DNA from: Lysobacter terrestris
GTDB lineage: Bacteria > Pseudomonadota > Gammaproteobacteria > Xanthomonadales > Xanthomonadaceae
NCBI RefSeq assembly: GCF_014489475.1
Contig: NZ_CP060820.1
Span: 2,806,001-2,870,000 of the forward strand
Reading direction: 5' to 3'
DNA length: 64,000 nt
Shown here: piece after piece, positions 55,185 through 62,651 of the stretch
Numbering within the stretch: position 1 is the stretch's first letter
Layout: every line of letters starts with the position of its first letter
Notes under the pieces: generated by a model
Told to the model about the DNA's origin: nothing
Database searches by the model: none
The model's input: the letters and a program-made list of their open reading frames with translations, nothing else
Made by a program: the position numbers and the translations under genes

Positions 55185-55871
55185 ATGACGCACACCCGTT
55201 TCCCCAAGGCCGTCCTGTTCGACCTCGACGGCACCCTGGTCGACAGCGCCCCCGATTTCATCGCGGTGATCAACCGCATGCGCGCCGAGCGCGGCCGCGA
55301 CGCGCTGCCGCTGGCGGAGCTACGGCCCGTGGTGTCCAAGGGCGCGCGCGCGATGCTGGGCGCCGGCTTCCCCGATGTCGCTGCAAGCGAACGCGAGGCG
55401 TGGGTGCAGGAATTCCTCGATCTCTACGAAGCCGAACTGGGCCTGCACGGCACGCCCTTCGACGGCGTCGAAGCCATGCTCGCCGCGCTGGAGGCGAACG
55501 GCACCACCTGGGGCATCGTCACCAACAAGCCCGAATACCTGGCGCGCAAGCTGCTGCCGCTGCTGGGCTGGGAGACGCGCTGCGCGATCCTGGTTGGCGG
55601 CGACACGCTGCCGGTGCGCAAGCCGGACCCGCTGCCGCTGCTGCATGCCGCGCAGGCGATCGGCGTCGTCGCGGACGACTGCATCTACGTCGGCGACGAC
55701 GAGCGCGACATCATCGCCGCGCGCGCCGCGGGCATGCCGTCGGTGGTCGCGTTGTGGGGCTACCGGCTGCACGAAGACGACCCGTTCGCGTGGCAGGGCG
55801 ACGTGCTGATCCACGCGCCGGCCGAACTGTGCGAAACCCGCGCCTGGCCCGGAACGGGTACCCAGGCATGA
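55185..55871 (+). CDS. gph: Phosphoglycolate phosphatase (HAD family)
   Basis: Gph removes 2-phosphoglycolate formed in DNA repair and other reactions. The 228-residue HAD protein has the nucleophile motif FDLDGTLVDSAP, TNKPE in motif II, a Lys in PVRKPDPLPLL and VGDDERDI in motif IV. The gap upstream is repeat-filled. It overlaps the next gene by ATGA. Confidence 0.92.
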   Translation: MTHTRFPKAVLFDLDGTLVDSAPDFIAVINRMRAERGRDALPLAELRPVVSKGARAMLGAGFPDVAASEREAWVQEFLDLYEAELGLHGTPFDGVEAMLAALEANGTTWGIVTNKPEYLARKLLPLLGWETRCAILVGGDTLPVRKPDPLPLLHAAQAIGVVADDCIYVGDDERDIIAARAAGMPSVVALWGYRLHEDDPFAWQGDVLIHAPAELCETRAWPGTGTQA

Positions 55872-56563
55872 GCGAGCGGGAAGCCATCGACAGCTTCATC
55901 GACAAGTGGCGCGCGCGCTGGCCGGAATGGTCGGTGGCCGAAGTCTTCGTGCCGCACGCGCAGCGCGAAACGGCCGCGGCGTGGATGGCGCTGGTGCAGG
56001 AGCTCACCGACGCGGCCTGGGGCGGCAGCGATCCGCGCCCGGGCGAAGCCAAGCTGGGCTGGTGGGCCGAGGAACTGCAGGGTTGGACGCGCGGCATCCG
56101 CCGCCACCCGCTGGGCATCGTGCTGCAGAAATTCCCCGTGGACTGGCTGCTGCTGGCGCGCGCGCTGCCGGCGCTGCGCGACAGCCGCGAACGGCCCGTC
56201 GACAGCGACGAGGCCCACACGCAGCTGCGCCCCTTCGCCGAAGCCGCCGCCTCCATTGAAGCGGGCCTGTTCGGTGGCGCCGCCGACGCGCAGGCCCTCG
56301 TTGCCGCCAACCTCCTGCAGCTGCGGCTCGCCCACCACCCGGGCGAGGCGGTGCCGTTGCAGGTGCTGGCGCAGGTCGGGGAGGGCGCCGCGCTGGCGGC
56401 GTGGTCGCAGCAGCTTGCGGGCCGGATCTCCGTCCGCGGCGGGACGGCGCCGCGCCGGGTGCTCGCCGGGATCGCCAAATCGCGCCTGCGCCGCGGCGAC
56501 GCCGTGCAGCCCGTCGGCGCGATGCGCGCCCTGTGGGCCGCCTGGGGCGCGGCGCGCGGTTGA
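55868..56563 (+). CDS. Squalene/phytoene-synthase-like protein without the catalytic Asp motifs
   Basis: The 231-residue protein is helical. EAKLGWWAEELQGWTRGIRR and HPLGIVLQ resemble the N-terminal helices of SQS/PSY-type proteins of the NDUFAF6 kind, in which RLQWW is common. No D-x-x-x-D motif is present, so it is not expected to be a terpene enzyme. It is translationally coupled to gph, and a role in respiratory complex assembly is only possible by analogy. The family call is moderate. Confidence 0.55.
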   Translation: MSEREAIDSFIDKWRARWPEWSVAEVFVPHAQRETAAAWMALVQELTDAAWGGSDPRPGEAKLGWWAEELQGWTRGIRRHPLGIVLQKFPVDWLLLARALPALRDSRERPVDSDEAHTQLRPFAEAAASIEAGLFGGAADAQALVAANLLQLRLAHHPGEAVPLQVLAQVGEGAALAAWSQQLAGRISVRGGTAPRRVLAGIAKSRLRRGDAVQPVGAMRALWAAWGAARG

Positions 56564-56658
56564 TCGAGCCCGGCTTGATCCAGGCATGCCCGCTTCAATG
56601 GCGGGGCCCCGCATCGGTCCGTTCCGCCCGCGGCAAGGGCCGCATCACGCGGGCCCGG

Positions 56659-56664
56659 TAGAAT
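56659..56664 (+). promoter_or_regulatory. Candidate -10 of folE2
   Basis: TAGAAT lies 35 bp before the chosen GTG. An ATG overlaps its last bases and would lack a leader, which supports the GTG start. Confidence 0.4.
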
Positions 56665-56698
56665 GCGCGGCATTGTCGTCCCCCAAGGCCTGACTCCC

Positions 56699-57628
56699 GT
56701 GTCCGTGAACGTGCGCCCCGATCCGTCCCGCCAGCTGCCCGACGTCGCCTTCGATGCGGCGGCTCAGGCGCGTCCGCTGGATTGGGTGGGCATGTCGAAC
56801 ATCGCGCTGCCGCTGCGCGTGGCGTCCGGCAACGACACGATCACGGTGCCGGCCTCGGTCGATGTCTCCGTCGACCTGCGCGACGCCAACGCCCGCGGCA
56901 TCCACATGTCGCGGCTGTACCTGGAGCTGCAGCAGGCCTTCGCCAGCGAGACCGTCACCCCGGCCGGCCTGCGCCGCGTGCTGCAGACGCTGGTCGACAC
57001 CCAGGGCGGCCTGTCGAGCCGCGCCCGCCTGGTGCTGCGTTACGAACACCTGATGCTGCGCCCGGCGCTCGCCAGCGCGAATGCGGGCTGGAAGCGCTAT
57101 CCCGTCGAGATCGACGCCGCGCTGGTCGACGGCCACCTGCGCCTGGGCCTGCGCTTCGCGGTCGAGTACTCCAGCACCTGTCCAGCCTCCGCGGCGCTGT
57201 CGCGCCAGCTCAATGCCGATCGCTTCGCCCAGGACTTCGCCGACGCGCGCCCGCTGTCGTCCGCCGTGCACGAATGGCTGGCCTCCGAACGCGGCCTCGC
57301 CGCCACCCCGCACGCGCAACGCAGCCGTGCCGACATCCGCGTCGAACTGCGCCACGCCTTCGAGGAACTGCCGCTGGCCGCGCTGGTCGATGCGGTGGAA
57401 GCCGCGCTGGGCACGCCAGTGCAGACCGCGGTCAAGCGCGAGGACGAACAGGCTTTCGCCCGCCTCAACGCCGAGAACCTGATGTTCTGCGAAGACGCCG
57501 CCCGCCGCGTCGCCGCGGCCCTGTCCACCGATCCGCGCGTGGAGCGCTTCGATGCGCAGGTGTCGCACTTCGAAAGCCTGCACGCGCACGATGCGGTGGC
57601 GCGGGTGAGCGGCGAAGGTCGCGCCTAG
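56699..57628 (+). CDS. folE2: GTP cyclohydrolase FolE2 (type IB)
   Basis: FolE2 makes dihydroneopterin triphosphate for folate and does not need zinc. The 309-residue protein has LDWVGMSNIALPLRV, SVDLRDANARGIHMSRLYLE, the catalytic Cys in YSSTCPASAALS and ARLNAENLMFCEDAARRVA. GTG 56699 (MSVNVRPDPSRQLPD) is preferred because an in-frame ATG at 56663 has no ribosome site and overlaps the -10. It is convergent with the cassette island that follows. Confidence 0.93.
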   Translation: MSVNVRPDPSRQLPDVAFDAAAQARPLDWVGMSNIALPLRVASGNDTITVPASVDVSVDLRDANARGIHMSRLYLELQQAFASETVTPAGLRRVLQTLVDTQGGLSSRARLVLRYEHLMLRPALASANAGWKRYPVEIDAALVDGHLRLGLRFAVEYSSTCPASAALSRQLNADRFAQDFADARPLSSAVHEWLASERGLAATPHAQRSRADIRVELRHAFEELPLAALVDAVEAALGTPVQTAVKREDEQAFARLNAENLMFCEDAARRVAAALSTDPRVERFDAQVSHFESLHAHDAVARVSGEGRA

Positions 57629-57652
57629 AGCGGGTTCCGCGCCGCGTCGTTA

Positions 57653-57680
57653 CGAAGCGGTTTCGGCTTGAATGAATTGC
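57653..57680 (-). other. Truncated attC-like site (left half), end of the cassette island
   Basis: On the minus strand GGCAATTCATTCAAGCCGAA leads into ACCGCTTCG, the left stem and loop of an attC of this lineage, after which homology stops. The right half is missing, as if cut when the array end was joined to the folE2 side. Confidence 0.5.
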
Positions 57681-57705
57681 CGGTGCCCGATGGGCGCTCG
57701 GTGGC

Positions 57706-58143
57706 CTATATGGGCCATTTGCGGAGTACGTCCTGCGTTATCGGTTCTTCCGCACGCAGCTGCTCCAGGTAGTTCTTCAGGTGCGCCACGACTTCCCGGT
57801 CTGCTTTTATTCCGCGGATTTTTTCCCGCAGCTCTCCGACCGTAATTGTTCGAGGCAGGGTTGCCCGGTACTCGCTGAGGGTGAATCGCCATAGGAACCT
57901 CAGTGGGCGCGCCCAGCTGCGCCGCTTCCCCGTGGGCGAGAACTCCCTGAAACATCCATCCAGGTCCACGATCCAGCCCGGGATTTCAGAGCGGAAGTAC
58001 TCCTTGCAAACCATGACTTCCGCGGAGAGGAAGTTGATTCCGGCTGCCCTGAGTCCGATTTCCTCATCGGCGCTGAGGTATCCGTTGATGTACACGAGCG
58101 CAGGCAGAGAGAGACGGACTTTCCCGAACCAGATTGCCGCCAT
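57706..58143 (-). CDS. Cassette protein of unknown function
   Basis: The 145-residue protein (MAAIWFGKVRLSLPALVYIN ...) has no signal peptide or membrane helix. It is rich in aromatic and charged residues (EYFRSEIPGWIVDLDGC, RPLRFLWRFTLSEYR) and ends with a charged helix (LKNYLEQLRAEEPIT). I recognise no family. Its start lies 26 bp downstream of the attC2 site and its end 30 bp before the truncated attC, as in a gene cassette. Confidence 0.65.
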   Translation of the reverse strand: MAAIWFGKVRLSLPALVYINGYLSADEEIGLRAAGINFLSAEVMVCKEYFRSEIPGWIVDLDGCFREFSPTGKRRSWARPLRFLWRFTLSEYRATLPRTITVGELREKIRGIKADREVVAHLKNYLEQLRAEEPITQDVLRKWPI

Positions 58144-58168
58144 GGCTGTCCTCGGTTACGTCATTGGG

Positions 58169-58216
58169 GCCTGACGTCTGGATCAAGCCGAGCCGCGAAG
58201 CGGCTGATTGTCAGGC
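58169..58216 (-). other. attC-like recombination site 2 (48 bp)
   Basis: On the minus strand the outer boxes are GCCTGAC and GTCAGGC, a perfect 7-bp complement. Inside, ATCAGCCG faces CGGCTTGAT, leaving one unpaired base, the extrahelical base expected of attC. The top of the stem is AGCCGC-TTC-GCGGCT. It starts 1 nt after the TGA of the gene at 58218. The core GTC is not the usual GTT, so activity may be low. Confidence 0.7.
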
Positions 58217-58217
58217 A

Positions 58218-58613
58218 TCACTTGGCAGCCCGCTTTTCGAGAAGCTCTACGTACTTGACGCAAGTCTCGAGCTGATCGATCGCCGGCATGCTGGTGAGCT
58301 TGGCCTCATAGTCCTTGACCATGGACTCGTTATAAGCGTCCAAGGACGACCAGCCTTTAGGTGGCTGGGCTGAAGCGACGGCGTGACCCCGGTCGACTGA
58401 CGCCTGGTTTGCAACCGACCACGCATCTGCAGCGGTTTTGAATCGAACCTCGTCGTCAAGAGCTTTTCCGCAGATCCTGACAGTAGACGGTATGCCGACG
58501 CTCCGCAGATAGTTCACCCAGTCGTTGAGCTGCTCGTCGGTTGGCTCAGTGGCGTTCGCCAGGGCGCAGCCGGCGGAAAGAACCGAAAACAGAAGCGCTG
58601 TTGTAGCTTTCAT
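58218..58613 (-). CDS. Small exported cassette protein
   Basis: The 131-residue precursor has a signal peptide (MKATTALLFSVLSAGCALAN); the Cys16 in SAGC could be a lipobox. The mature part is helical and charged, with Cys in VRICGKALDD and LETCVKYVELLEK that could form a disulphide. I recognise no family. It starts 17 bp after the attC1 core GTTAGGC and ends 1 nt before attC2, a textbook one-gene cassette. Confidence 0.72.
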   Translation of the reverse strand: MKATTALLFSVLSAGCALANATEPTDEQLNDWVNYLRSVGIPSTVRICGKALDDEVRFKTAADAWSVANQASVDRGHAVASAQPPKGWSSLDAYNESMVKDYEAKLTSMPAIDQLETCVKYVELLEKRAAK

Positions 58614-58629
58614 TGGATCTCCAAGTGAT

Positions 58630-58682
58630 GCCTAACGCCTTGATCAAGCCGCGAGGCGGCTTCGGCTTGAATGTGCGACGCC
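58630..58682 (-). other. attC-like recombination site 1
   Basis: On the minus strand ATTCAAGCCGAAGCCGCC (loop CTC) GCGGCTTGAT is followed by CAAGGC and the canonical core GTTAGGC (58630-58636). ATTCAAGCCG against CGGCTTGAT leaves one extra T, the extrahelical base. The left outer box (GCGTCGC) does not match the core, so that end has decayed or came from another cassette. Confidence 0.68.
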
Positions 58683-58734
58683 CCGGTACGACACCAAGAA
58701 TAGCCGAGCCCCAAGAACGGCGAGCCTTGCAAGG

Positions 58735-59085
58735 TGCAACCGTGGACCCCAAGGGGTCCGACCCTAGGGCTGCAGGGCTGGAACCGTGGACCTCAAAGGG
58801 TCGGAGCTTGGACCTGCAGGGCTGGAACCGTGGACCTCAAGGGGTCGAAGCTTGGACCTGCAGGGGTGGAACCGTGGACCTCAAAGGGTCGGAGCCTGGA
58901 GCTGCAGGGGTGGAACCGTGGAGCTCAAAGGGTCGGAGCTTGGACCTACAGGGGTGCAACCGTGGACCTCAAAGGGTCGAAGCTTGGAGCTGCAGGGGTG
59001 GAGCCGTGGACCTGAAAGGTCCGAGTCTGGACTTGCATGGGTGCAACCCTGCACTTGGAGAGGTCGACCTTGGTCGCGGTGGAGT
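58735..59085. repeat. 44-bp tandem array, 7 copies plus a partial, built of 22-bp half units
   Basis: Units begin at 58735, 58779, 58823, 58867, 58911, 58955 and 58999 and diverge from 59042. A typical unit is TGGAACCGTGGACCTCAAAGGG followed by TCGGAGCTTGGACCTGCAGGGG; the two 22-bp halves match at 14 positions. The array fills the gap between the HEPN gene and attC1. All three + frames are open through it, because no unit contains a stop codon. I do not consider it coding. Confidence 0.95.
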
Positions 59086-59095
59086 GCCCTGACGT

Positions 59096-59890
59096 CTATT
59101 TTGCCGGAAGGACCTCGTACCTGAAGGCTACGCCGTCATCATATTCAGGGTAAGCGTGATGCTCTCTTGGGCTGCGGAGGAAGATCTGCATGTCCAGTTT
59201 CTTGCGGATCTCTGCCTCGCTCATGGTGAAGGAAAAGACATGATTTTTCTGCCATGAAATCTCATCAGTGCGACCGCCCAATGGCCGAATACCAAACTCG
59301 AGTTCTTCGCCCATAGGGTCGGTGGCGGTGACAACGAATTCAATTTGGTCGCCAGGGCGAAGGCGCATGCCTGTTTCCAGCATGCGATTTTCCCCGCTTG
59401 GAATGAAGATATTTCCAAGTGAGTCCCTGACGCTCTCTAATCGCGGGTAGTAGTCCTCACTCATTTCCTTCTTGCTCCTATACCTAACTATCCTGTTTCG
59501 GATGTCGCCGGAAATGCCGAGTGCAAGATGCTTCTGGTGCGGGAGAAGCTCACGTCTATGGGCGTCTGCATCCCTGAGTTTCTCAAGCTCGCTGAGGAAA
59601 ACCTCAATGGTCTTCCAGTCGCCTAGTGCGACGGACAGCTCTCCAGGCCAGCACTTCTTGAGGATTGCCTTAAGGTCATAAAAGTCGGCGTAATAGATCA
59701 GTCTTTCCTCTGTTACAGCGAAACGCTGACGCTTCTCCTCAGTCGCCTTTCTGTTTCGCCACTGTTCAATGCGCTCAGGTGTCACGCCGCATCGATCAAT
59801 CCAATTTGTACCTAGTTCTTTCTCAAGAACAGCCGAAATGAAATCGCGGAGAGAGTTCTCCGCGTCTTTCAGTGCTTGCGTAATGTCCAT
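59096..59890 (-). CDS. Swt1-like HEPN-domain protein (candidate RNase effector) in a cassette
   Basis: The 264-residue protein is AT-richer and more charged than its neighbours. Residues 1-145 are helical and resemble the Swt1-like HEPN fold: ALKDAENSLRDFISAVLEKE, FAVTEERLIYYADFYDLKAI and ELEKLRDADAHRRELLPHQK. Arg106 and His111 form the R-x4-H ribonuclease motif. Residues ~150-264 look like a beta-rich domain (GMRLRPGDQIEFVVTATD). HEPN RNases act in phage defence and toxin systems. No antitoxin-like nucleotidyltransferase is next to it. ATG 59890 is preferred to TTG 59911. It begins 24 bp after the M23 gene. Confidence 0.7.
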   Translation of the reverse strand: MDITQALKDAENSLRDFISAVLEKELGTNWIDRCGVTPERIEQWRNRKATEEKRQRFAVTEERLIYYADFYDLKAILKKCWPGELSVALGDWKTIEVFLSELEKLRDADAHRRELLPHQKHLALGISGDIRNRIVRYRSKKEMSEDYYPRLESVRDSLGNIFIPSGENRMLETGMRLRPGDQIEFVVTATDPMGEELEFGIRPLGGRTDEISWQKNHVFSFTMSEAEIRKKLDMQIFLRSPREHHAYPEYDDGVAFRYEVLPAK

Positions 59891-59914
59891 GACGTGTTTG
59901 TTGGGTAACAACCT

Positions 59915-60784
59915 TTAGCGTCCGCGTTCGAGCACCAGCAACGGATCAATCCGCACCTCGAACCAGTTCATCCCCCAATGCAGATGCGGCCCGGTTGCCC
60001 GGCCCGTCGCGCCGACCGCACCGATCACCTGGCCCTGCGCGACGCGGTCGCCGACTTTCACGTCGATGCGGGAGAGGTGCAGGAAGTTGGAGCTCACGCC
60101 GTGGCCGTGGTCGAGCAGCACGGTGCCGCCGGTGAGGTAGAGGTCGGCGTTGGCGAAGGTCACCACGCCAGCGGCGGGGGCCTGTATCGGCGTGCCGGCG
60201 GCGGCGGCGATGTCCATGCCCGAGTGCGGCGACTTAGGCGTGCCGTTGTAGACGCGCTGGTTGCCGAAGCGGCCGCTGACGCGGCCCTGCACCGGCCAGA
60301 GGAAGGGCTGGACGAAATCGGCGCGGTCGTCGTCCTGCAGGCGCGCCGCGGAGACCTGGGCCTGTTCGCGTTCGATCCGCGCGGCGATCTCCGGCGGCGG
60401 ATTTACGGTGTCGGGCGGCACGCCGTCGATGCGCTCGATCGGCCAGTCGCGCGGCGTCACCGCAATGCTCGTGGTTTCGTGGCTGCCGTCCGTACGCTGC
60501 ACGTCGACCTGCAGCGGGCCGGTTTCGTCACGGCCGATGCCGAACACCACCGTCCCGTACGGCGTGGGCCGCAGCACGCGCTCGCGATAGCGGACCGTGC
60601 TGCCTGCGGGCACTTTGCCGAACACCAGCGCGCCCTGCGAGGCGCTGGCCGGGAACACGATGCGTTGATCCGCGGTTGTTGCCGCAGGCGCGGTGGCCGG
60701 CGGGTCCGCGGCGGCCACCGCGTTCGGGTTGCTGGCGCACGCACCCAGCGCGGCCGCCACGGCGAACGCGGCGAGGCGCCTCAA
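59915..60784 (-). CDS. M23 family metallopeptidase, lipoprotein
   Basis: The 289-residue precursor has a signal and lipobox (AAFAVAAALGAC), an Ig-like N-terminal half and a LytM/M23 domain. Zinc ligands are in SPHSGMDIAAAAG and the HLHWGMNW motif (His-x-His); LLDHGHGVSSNFLHLSRI lies between them. It may cut peptidoglycan or activate an amidase. The only suitable start is TTG at 60784, which overlaps the dihydroorotase stop (TTGA). Confidence 0.88.
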   Translation of the reverse strand: MRRLAAFAVAAALGACASNPNAVAAADPPATAPAATTADQRIVFPASASQGALVFGKVPAGSTVRYRERVLRPTPYGTVVFGIGRDETGPLQVDVQRTDGSHETTSIAVTPRDWPIERIDGVPPDTVNPPPEIAARIEREQAQVSAARLQDDDRADFVQPFLWPVQGRVSGRFGNQRVYNGTPKSPHSGMDIAAAAGTPIQAPAAGVVTFANADLYLTGGTVLLDHGHGVSSNFLHLSRIDVKVGDRVAQGQVIGAVGATGRATGPHLHWGMNWFEVRIDPLLVLERGR

Positions 60785-62112
60785 CGATCGAACTCCAGGC
60801 GCTGGCCCATCGCGTCGCCGACCAGCTGGCGACCGTCCCAGGCGAGCACGCCGTTGACCCAGGTGGAGGCCACGCGGGAATGGAACGTGGTGCCTTCGAA
60901 CGGCGACCAGCCGCACTTGGACAGCACGTCGTCGGCGTGCACGGTCAGCGGGGCGTCGTCGATCAGCACCAGGTCGGCGGCGTAGCCTTCGCGCAGGAAG
61001 CCGCGGTTGCGCACGTCGAACAGCCTGGCCGGTGCGTGCGCGAACTTCTGCACGACCTGCGCGGTGGTGAGCTTGCCTTCGTGCACCAGTTCCAGCGCCG
61101 CCAGCAGCGCGTACTGCACCAGCGGCAGGCCGGAGGGCGCGGAGAGGTAGGGCTTGGCCTTTTCCTCGATGGTGTGCGGGGCGTGGTCGGTGGCGAGCAC
61201 GTCGATCACGTCGTTGGCCAGGGCGGCGATCAGCGCCTCGCGGTCGGCGGCGTCCTTGATCGCCGGGTTGCATTTGATCCTGTTGCCCAGGCGCTCGTAG
61301 TCGGCGCGGTCGAAGCGCAGGAAGTGCACGCAGGTTTCCGCGGTGATGCGCTTGCCTTCGATCGGGCCGGGCTGGAACAGCGCCAGCTCGTCGGCGGTGC
61401 TGATGTGCAGCACGTGCAGGCGGGTGTCGTGCCGGCGCGCCAGCGAGATCGCCAGTTCGGTGGACTTCTTGCACGCCTCGCGCGAACGGATGTCCGGGTG
61501 GCACGACACCGGGATGTCGTCGCCGTACTTCGCCTTGTAGCGGGCGAGTTCGGCGTCGATCATCGGGGTGTCTTCGCAGTGCGTGATGATCGGCGTCGGC
61601 GCGTCGCGGAAGATCGCGTCGAGGGTCTCCGGGTTGTCGACCAGCATGTTGCCGGTGGAGGCGCCCATGAACACCTTGATCCCCGGCGCGCTGCGCGGGT
61701 TGAGGCGCTGGATCGCCTCGAGGTTGTCGTTGCTGGCGCCCATGTAGAAGCCGTAGTTGCCCCAGGCGCGGCCGTGGGCGCGGCGGTACTTGTCCTCCAG
61801 CGCCTCCGCGTTGAGCGTCGGCGGCGAGGTGTTGGGCATGTCCATGAAGGTGGTCAGGCCGCCCGCGACCGCGGCCGCGGACTCGGTGGCGATGTCCGCC
61901 TTGTATTCCATGCCCGGCTCGCGGAAGTGCACCTGGTCGTCGATCATGCCCGGCAGCAACCGGCGGCCGTTGGCGTCGACCACGGTTTCATGGGTGTGCG
62001 CCTGCAGGCCGGTGCCGATCCTGGCGATCCGGCCGTGCTCGATGCGCAGGTCGCCCTCGAACTCGCGTCCTTCGTTGACCAGGCGGGCGTTGACGATCAG
62101 TGTCGATGACAT
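60781..62112 (-). CDS. pyrC: Dihydroorotase (type I, amidohydrolase)
   Basis: Dihydroorotase closes dihydroorotate in pyrimidine synthesis. The 443-residue protein has metal ligands [37 protein letters not shown] and the late [15 protein letters not shown], in the form of long dihydroorotases. The related allantoinases share this fold, so the substrate is inferred. It overlaps yidD by 16 bp and the M23 gene by 4 bp. Confidence 0.88.
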   Translation of the reverse strand: MSSTLIVNARLVNEGREFEGDLRIEHGRIARIGTGLQAHTHETVVDANGRRLLPGMIDDQVHFREPGMEYKADIATESAAAVAGGLTTFMDMPNTSPPTLNAEALEDKYRRAHGRAWGNYGFYMGASNDNLEAIQRLNPRSAPGIKVFMGASTGNMLVDNPETLDAIFRDAPTPIITHCEDTPMIDAELARYKAKYGDDIPVSCHPDIRSREACKKSTELAISLARRHDTRLHVLHISTADELALFQPGPIEGKRITAETCVHFLRFDRADYERLGNRIKCNPAIKDAADREALIAALANDVIDVLATDHAPHTIEEKAKPYLSAPSGLPLVQYALLAALELVHEGKLTTAQVVQKFAHAPARLFDVRNRGFLREGYAADLVLIDDAPLTVHADDVLSKCGWSPFEGTTFHSRVASTWVNGVLAWDGRQLVGDAMGQRLEFDR

Positions 62113-62342
62113 GGGGGCTTTCCATTGAGCGGCGGTACCGGATCGAAACCGCCCGGGTGCAGGGGATGGCAGCGCAGCAGCCGACGTGCGGCCAGCCAGC
62201 TGCCCTTGAGTGCGCCGAATCGCGCGATCGCCTCCATCGCGTAGACCGAACACGTGGGATGGAAGCGGCACGCGGGTCCGATCAGCGGACTGAGCCAGCG
62301 CTTGTAGCCACGCAGCATCAGGATGAGCAGGCGATCTATCAC
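62097..62342 (-). CDS. yidD: Membrane protein insertion efficiency factor YidD
   Basis: The 81-residue protein starts [20 protein letters not shown] and carries the family block [20 protein letters not shown] and [16 protein letters not shown] 62342 follows AAGGAAT and gives the family length; the frame is open much further upstream. YidD is usually next to yidC and rnpA, so its location here by pyrC is unusual. Confidence 0.9.
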   Translation of the reverse strand: MIDRLLILMLRGYKRWLSPLIGPACRFHPTCSVYAMEAIARFGALKGSWLAARRLLRCHPLHPGGFDPVPPLNGKPPCHRH

Positions 62343-62459
62343 GATTCCTTCATGCCAACAGGCGGTTACTGGCGACAACGCGTCCGGGGCCATGGATAGC
62401 GCCCGTTCGCCGCTTTTCAACAGCGGAAAACCGCAGGCGGAGCGCCACCAGAAGCGCGG

Positions 62460-62488
62460 TTGCCGCGGTAGCCGGGGCAGGGTATAAC
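62460..62488 (+). promoter_or_regulatory. Promoter of dksA
   Basis: TTGCCG (62460-62465) and TATAAC (62483-62488) are exactly 17 bp apart, the best sigma-70-type promoter in the window. The rest of the 62343-62651 gap is a ~155-nt leader. Confidence 0.7.
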
Positions 62489-62651
62489 AGCGCGCTTTCC
62501 AGATATAGGGTCGTGCGATAGCTGACGAAAGGCGCATTGCTTTTTTCAGCCCGACCCCCAACTCTGGCCGACACGAACCCGCGCAAGGCTGTTTCGGCAA
62601 CCTTTGCAGGATCTGAGCAGTTCATTCGAAGGAACAGAGGAAACGCCGCTC

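Noticed and set aside
56570-56590. TTGATC words upstream of folE2 as an FNR site
   Set aside because: TTGATCCAGGCATG lacks the second half-site, and folE2 is a housekeeping gene.
58636-58652. TTGATCAAGC as an FNR half-dyad in the cassette island
   Set aside because: It is part of the attC1 stem and lacks the four-base spacer of an FNR box.
58735-59085. CRISPR array
   Set aside because: The units are contiguous with no unique spacers, and no cas gene is in the window. The 8-bp array at 38621 fails for the same reason.
58613-59124. Plus-strand proteins encoded by the 44-bp array
   Set aside because: All three frames are open because the unit has no stop codon; there is no ribosome site and 44 is not a multiple of three, so each frame gives the same mixed peptide.
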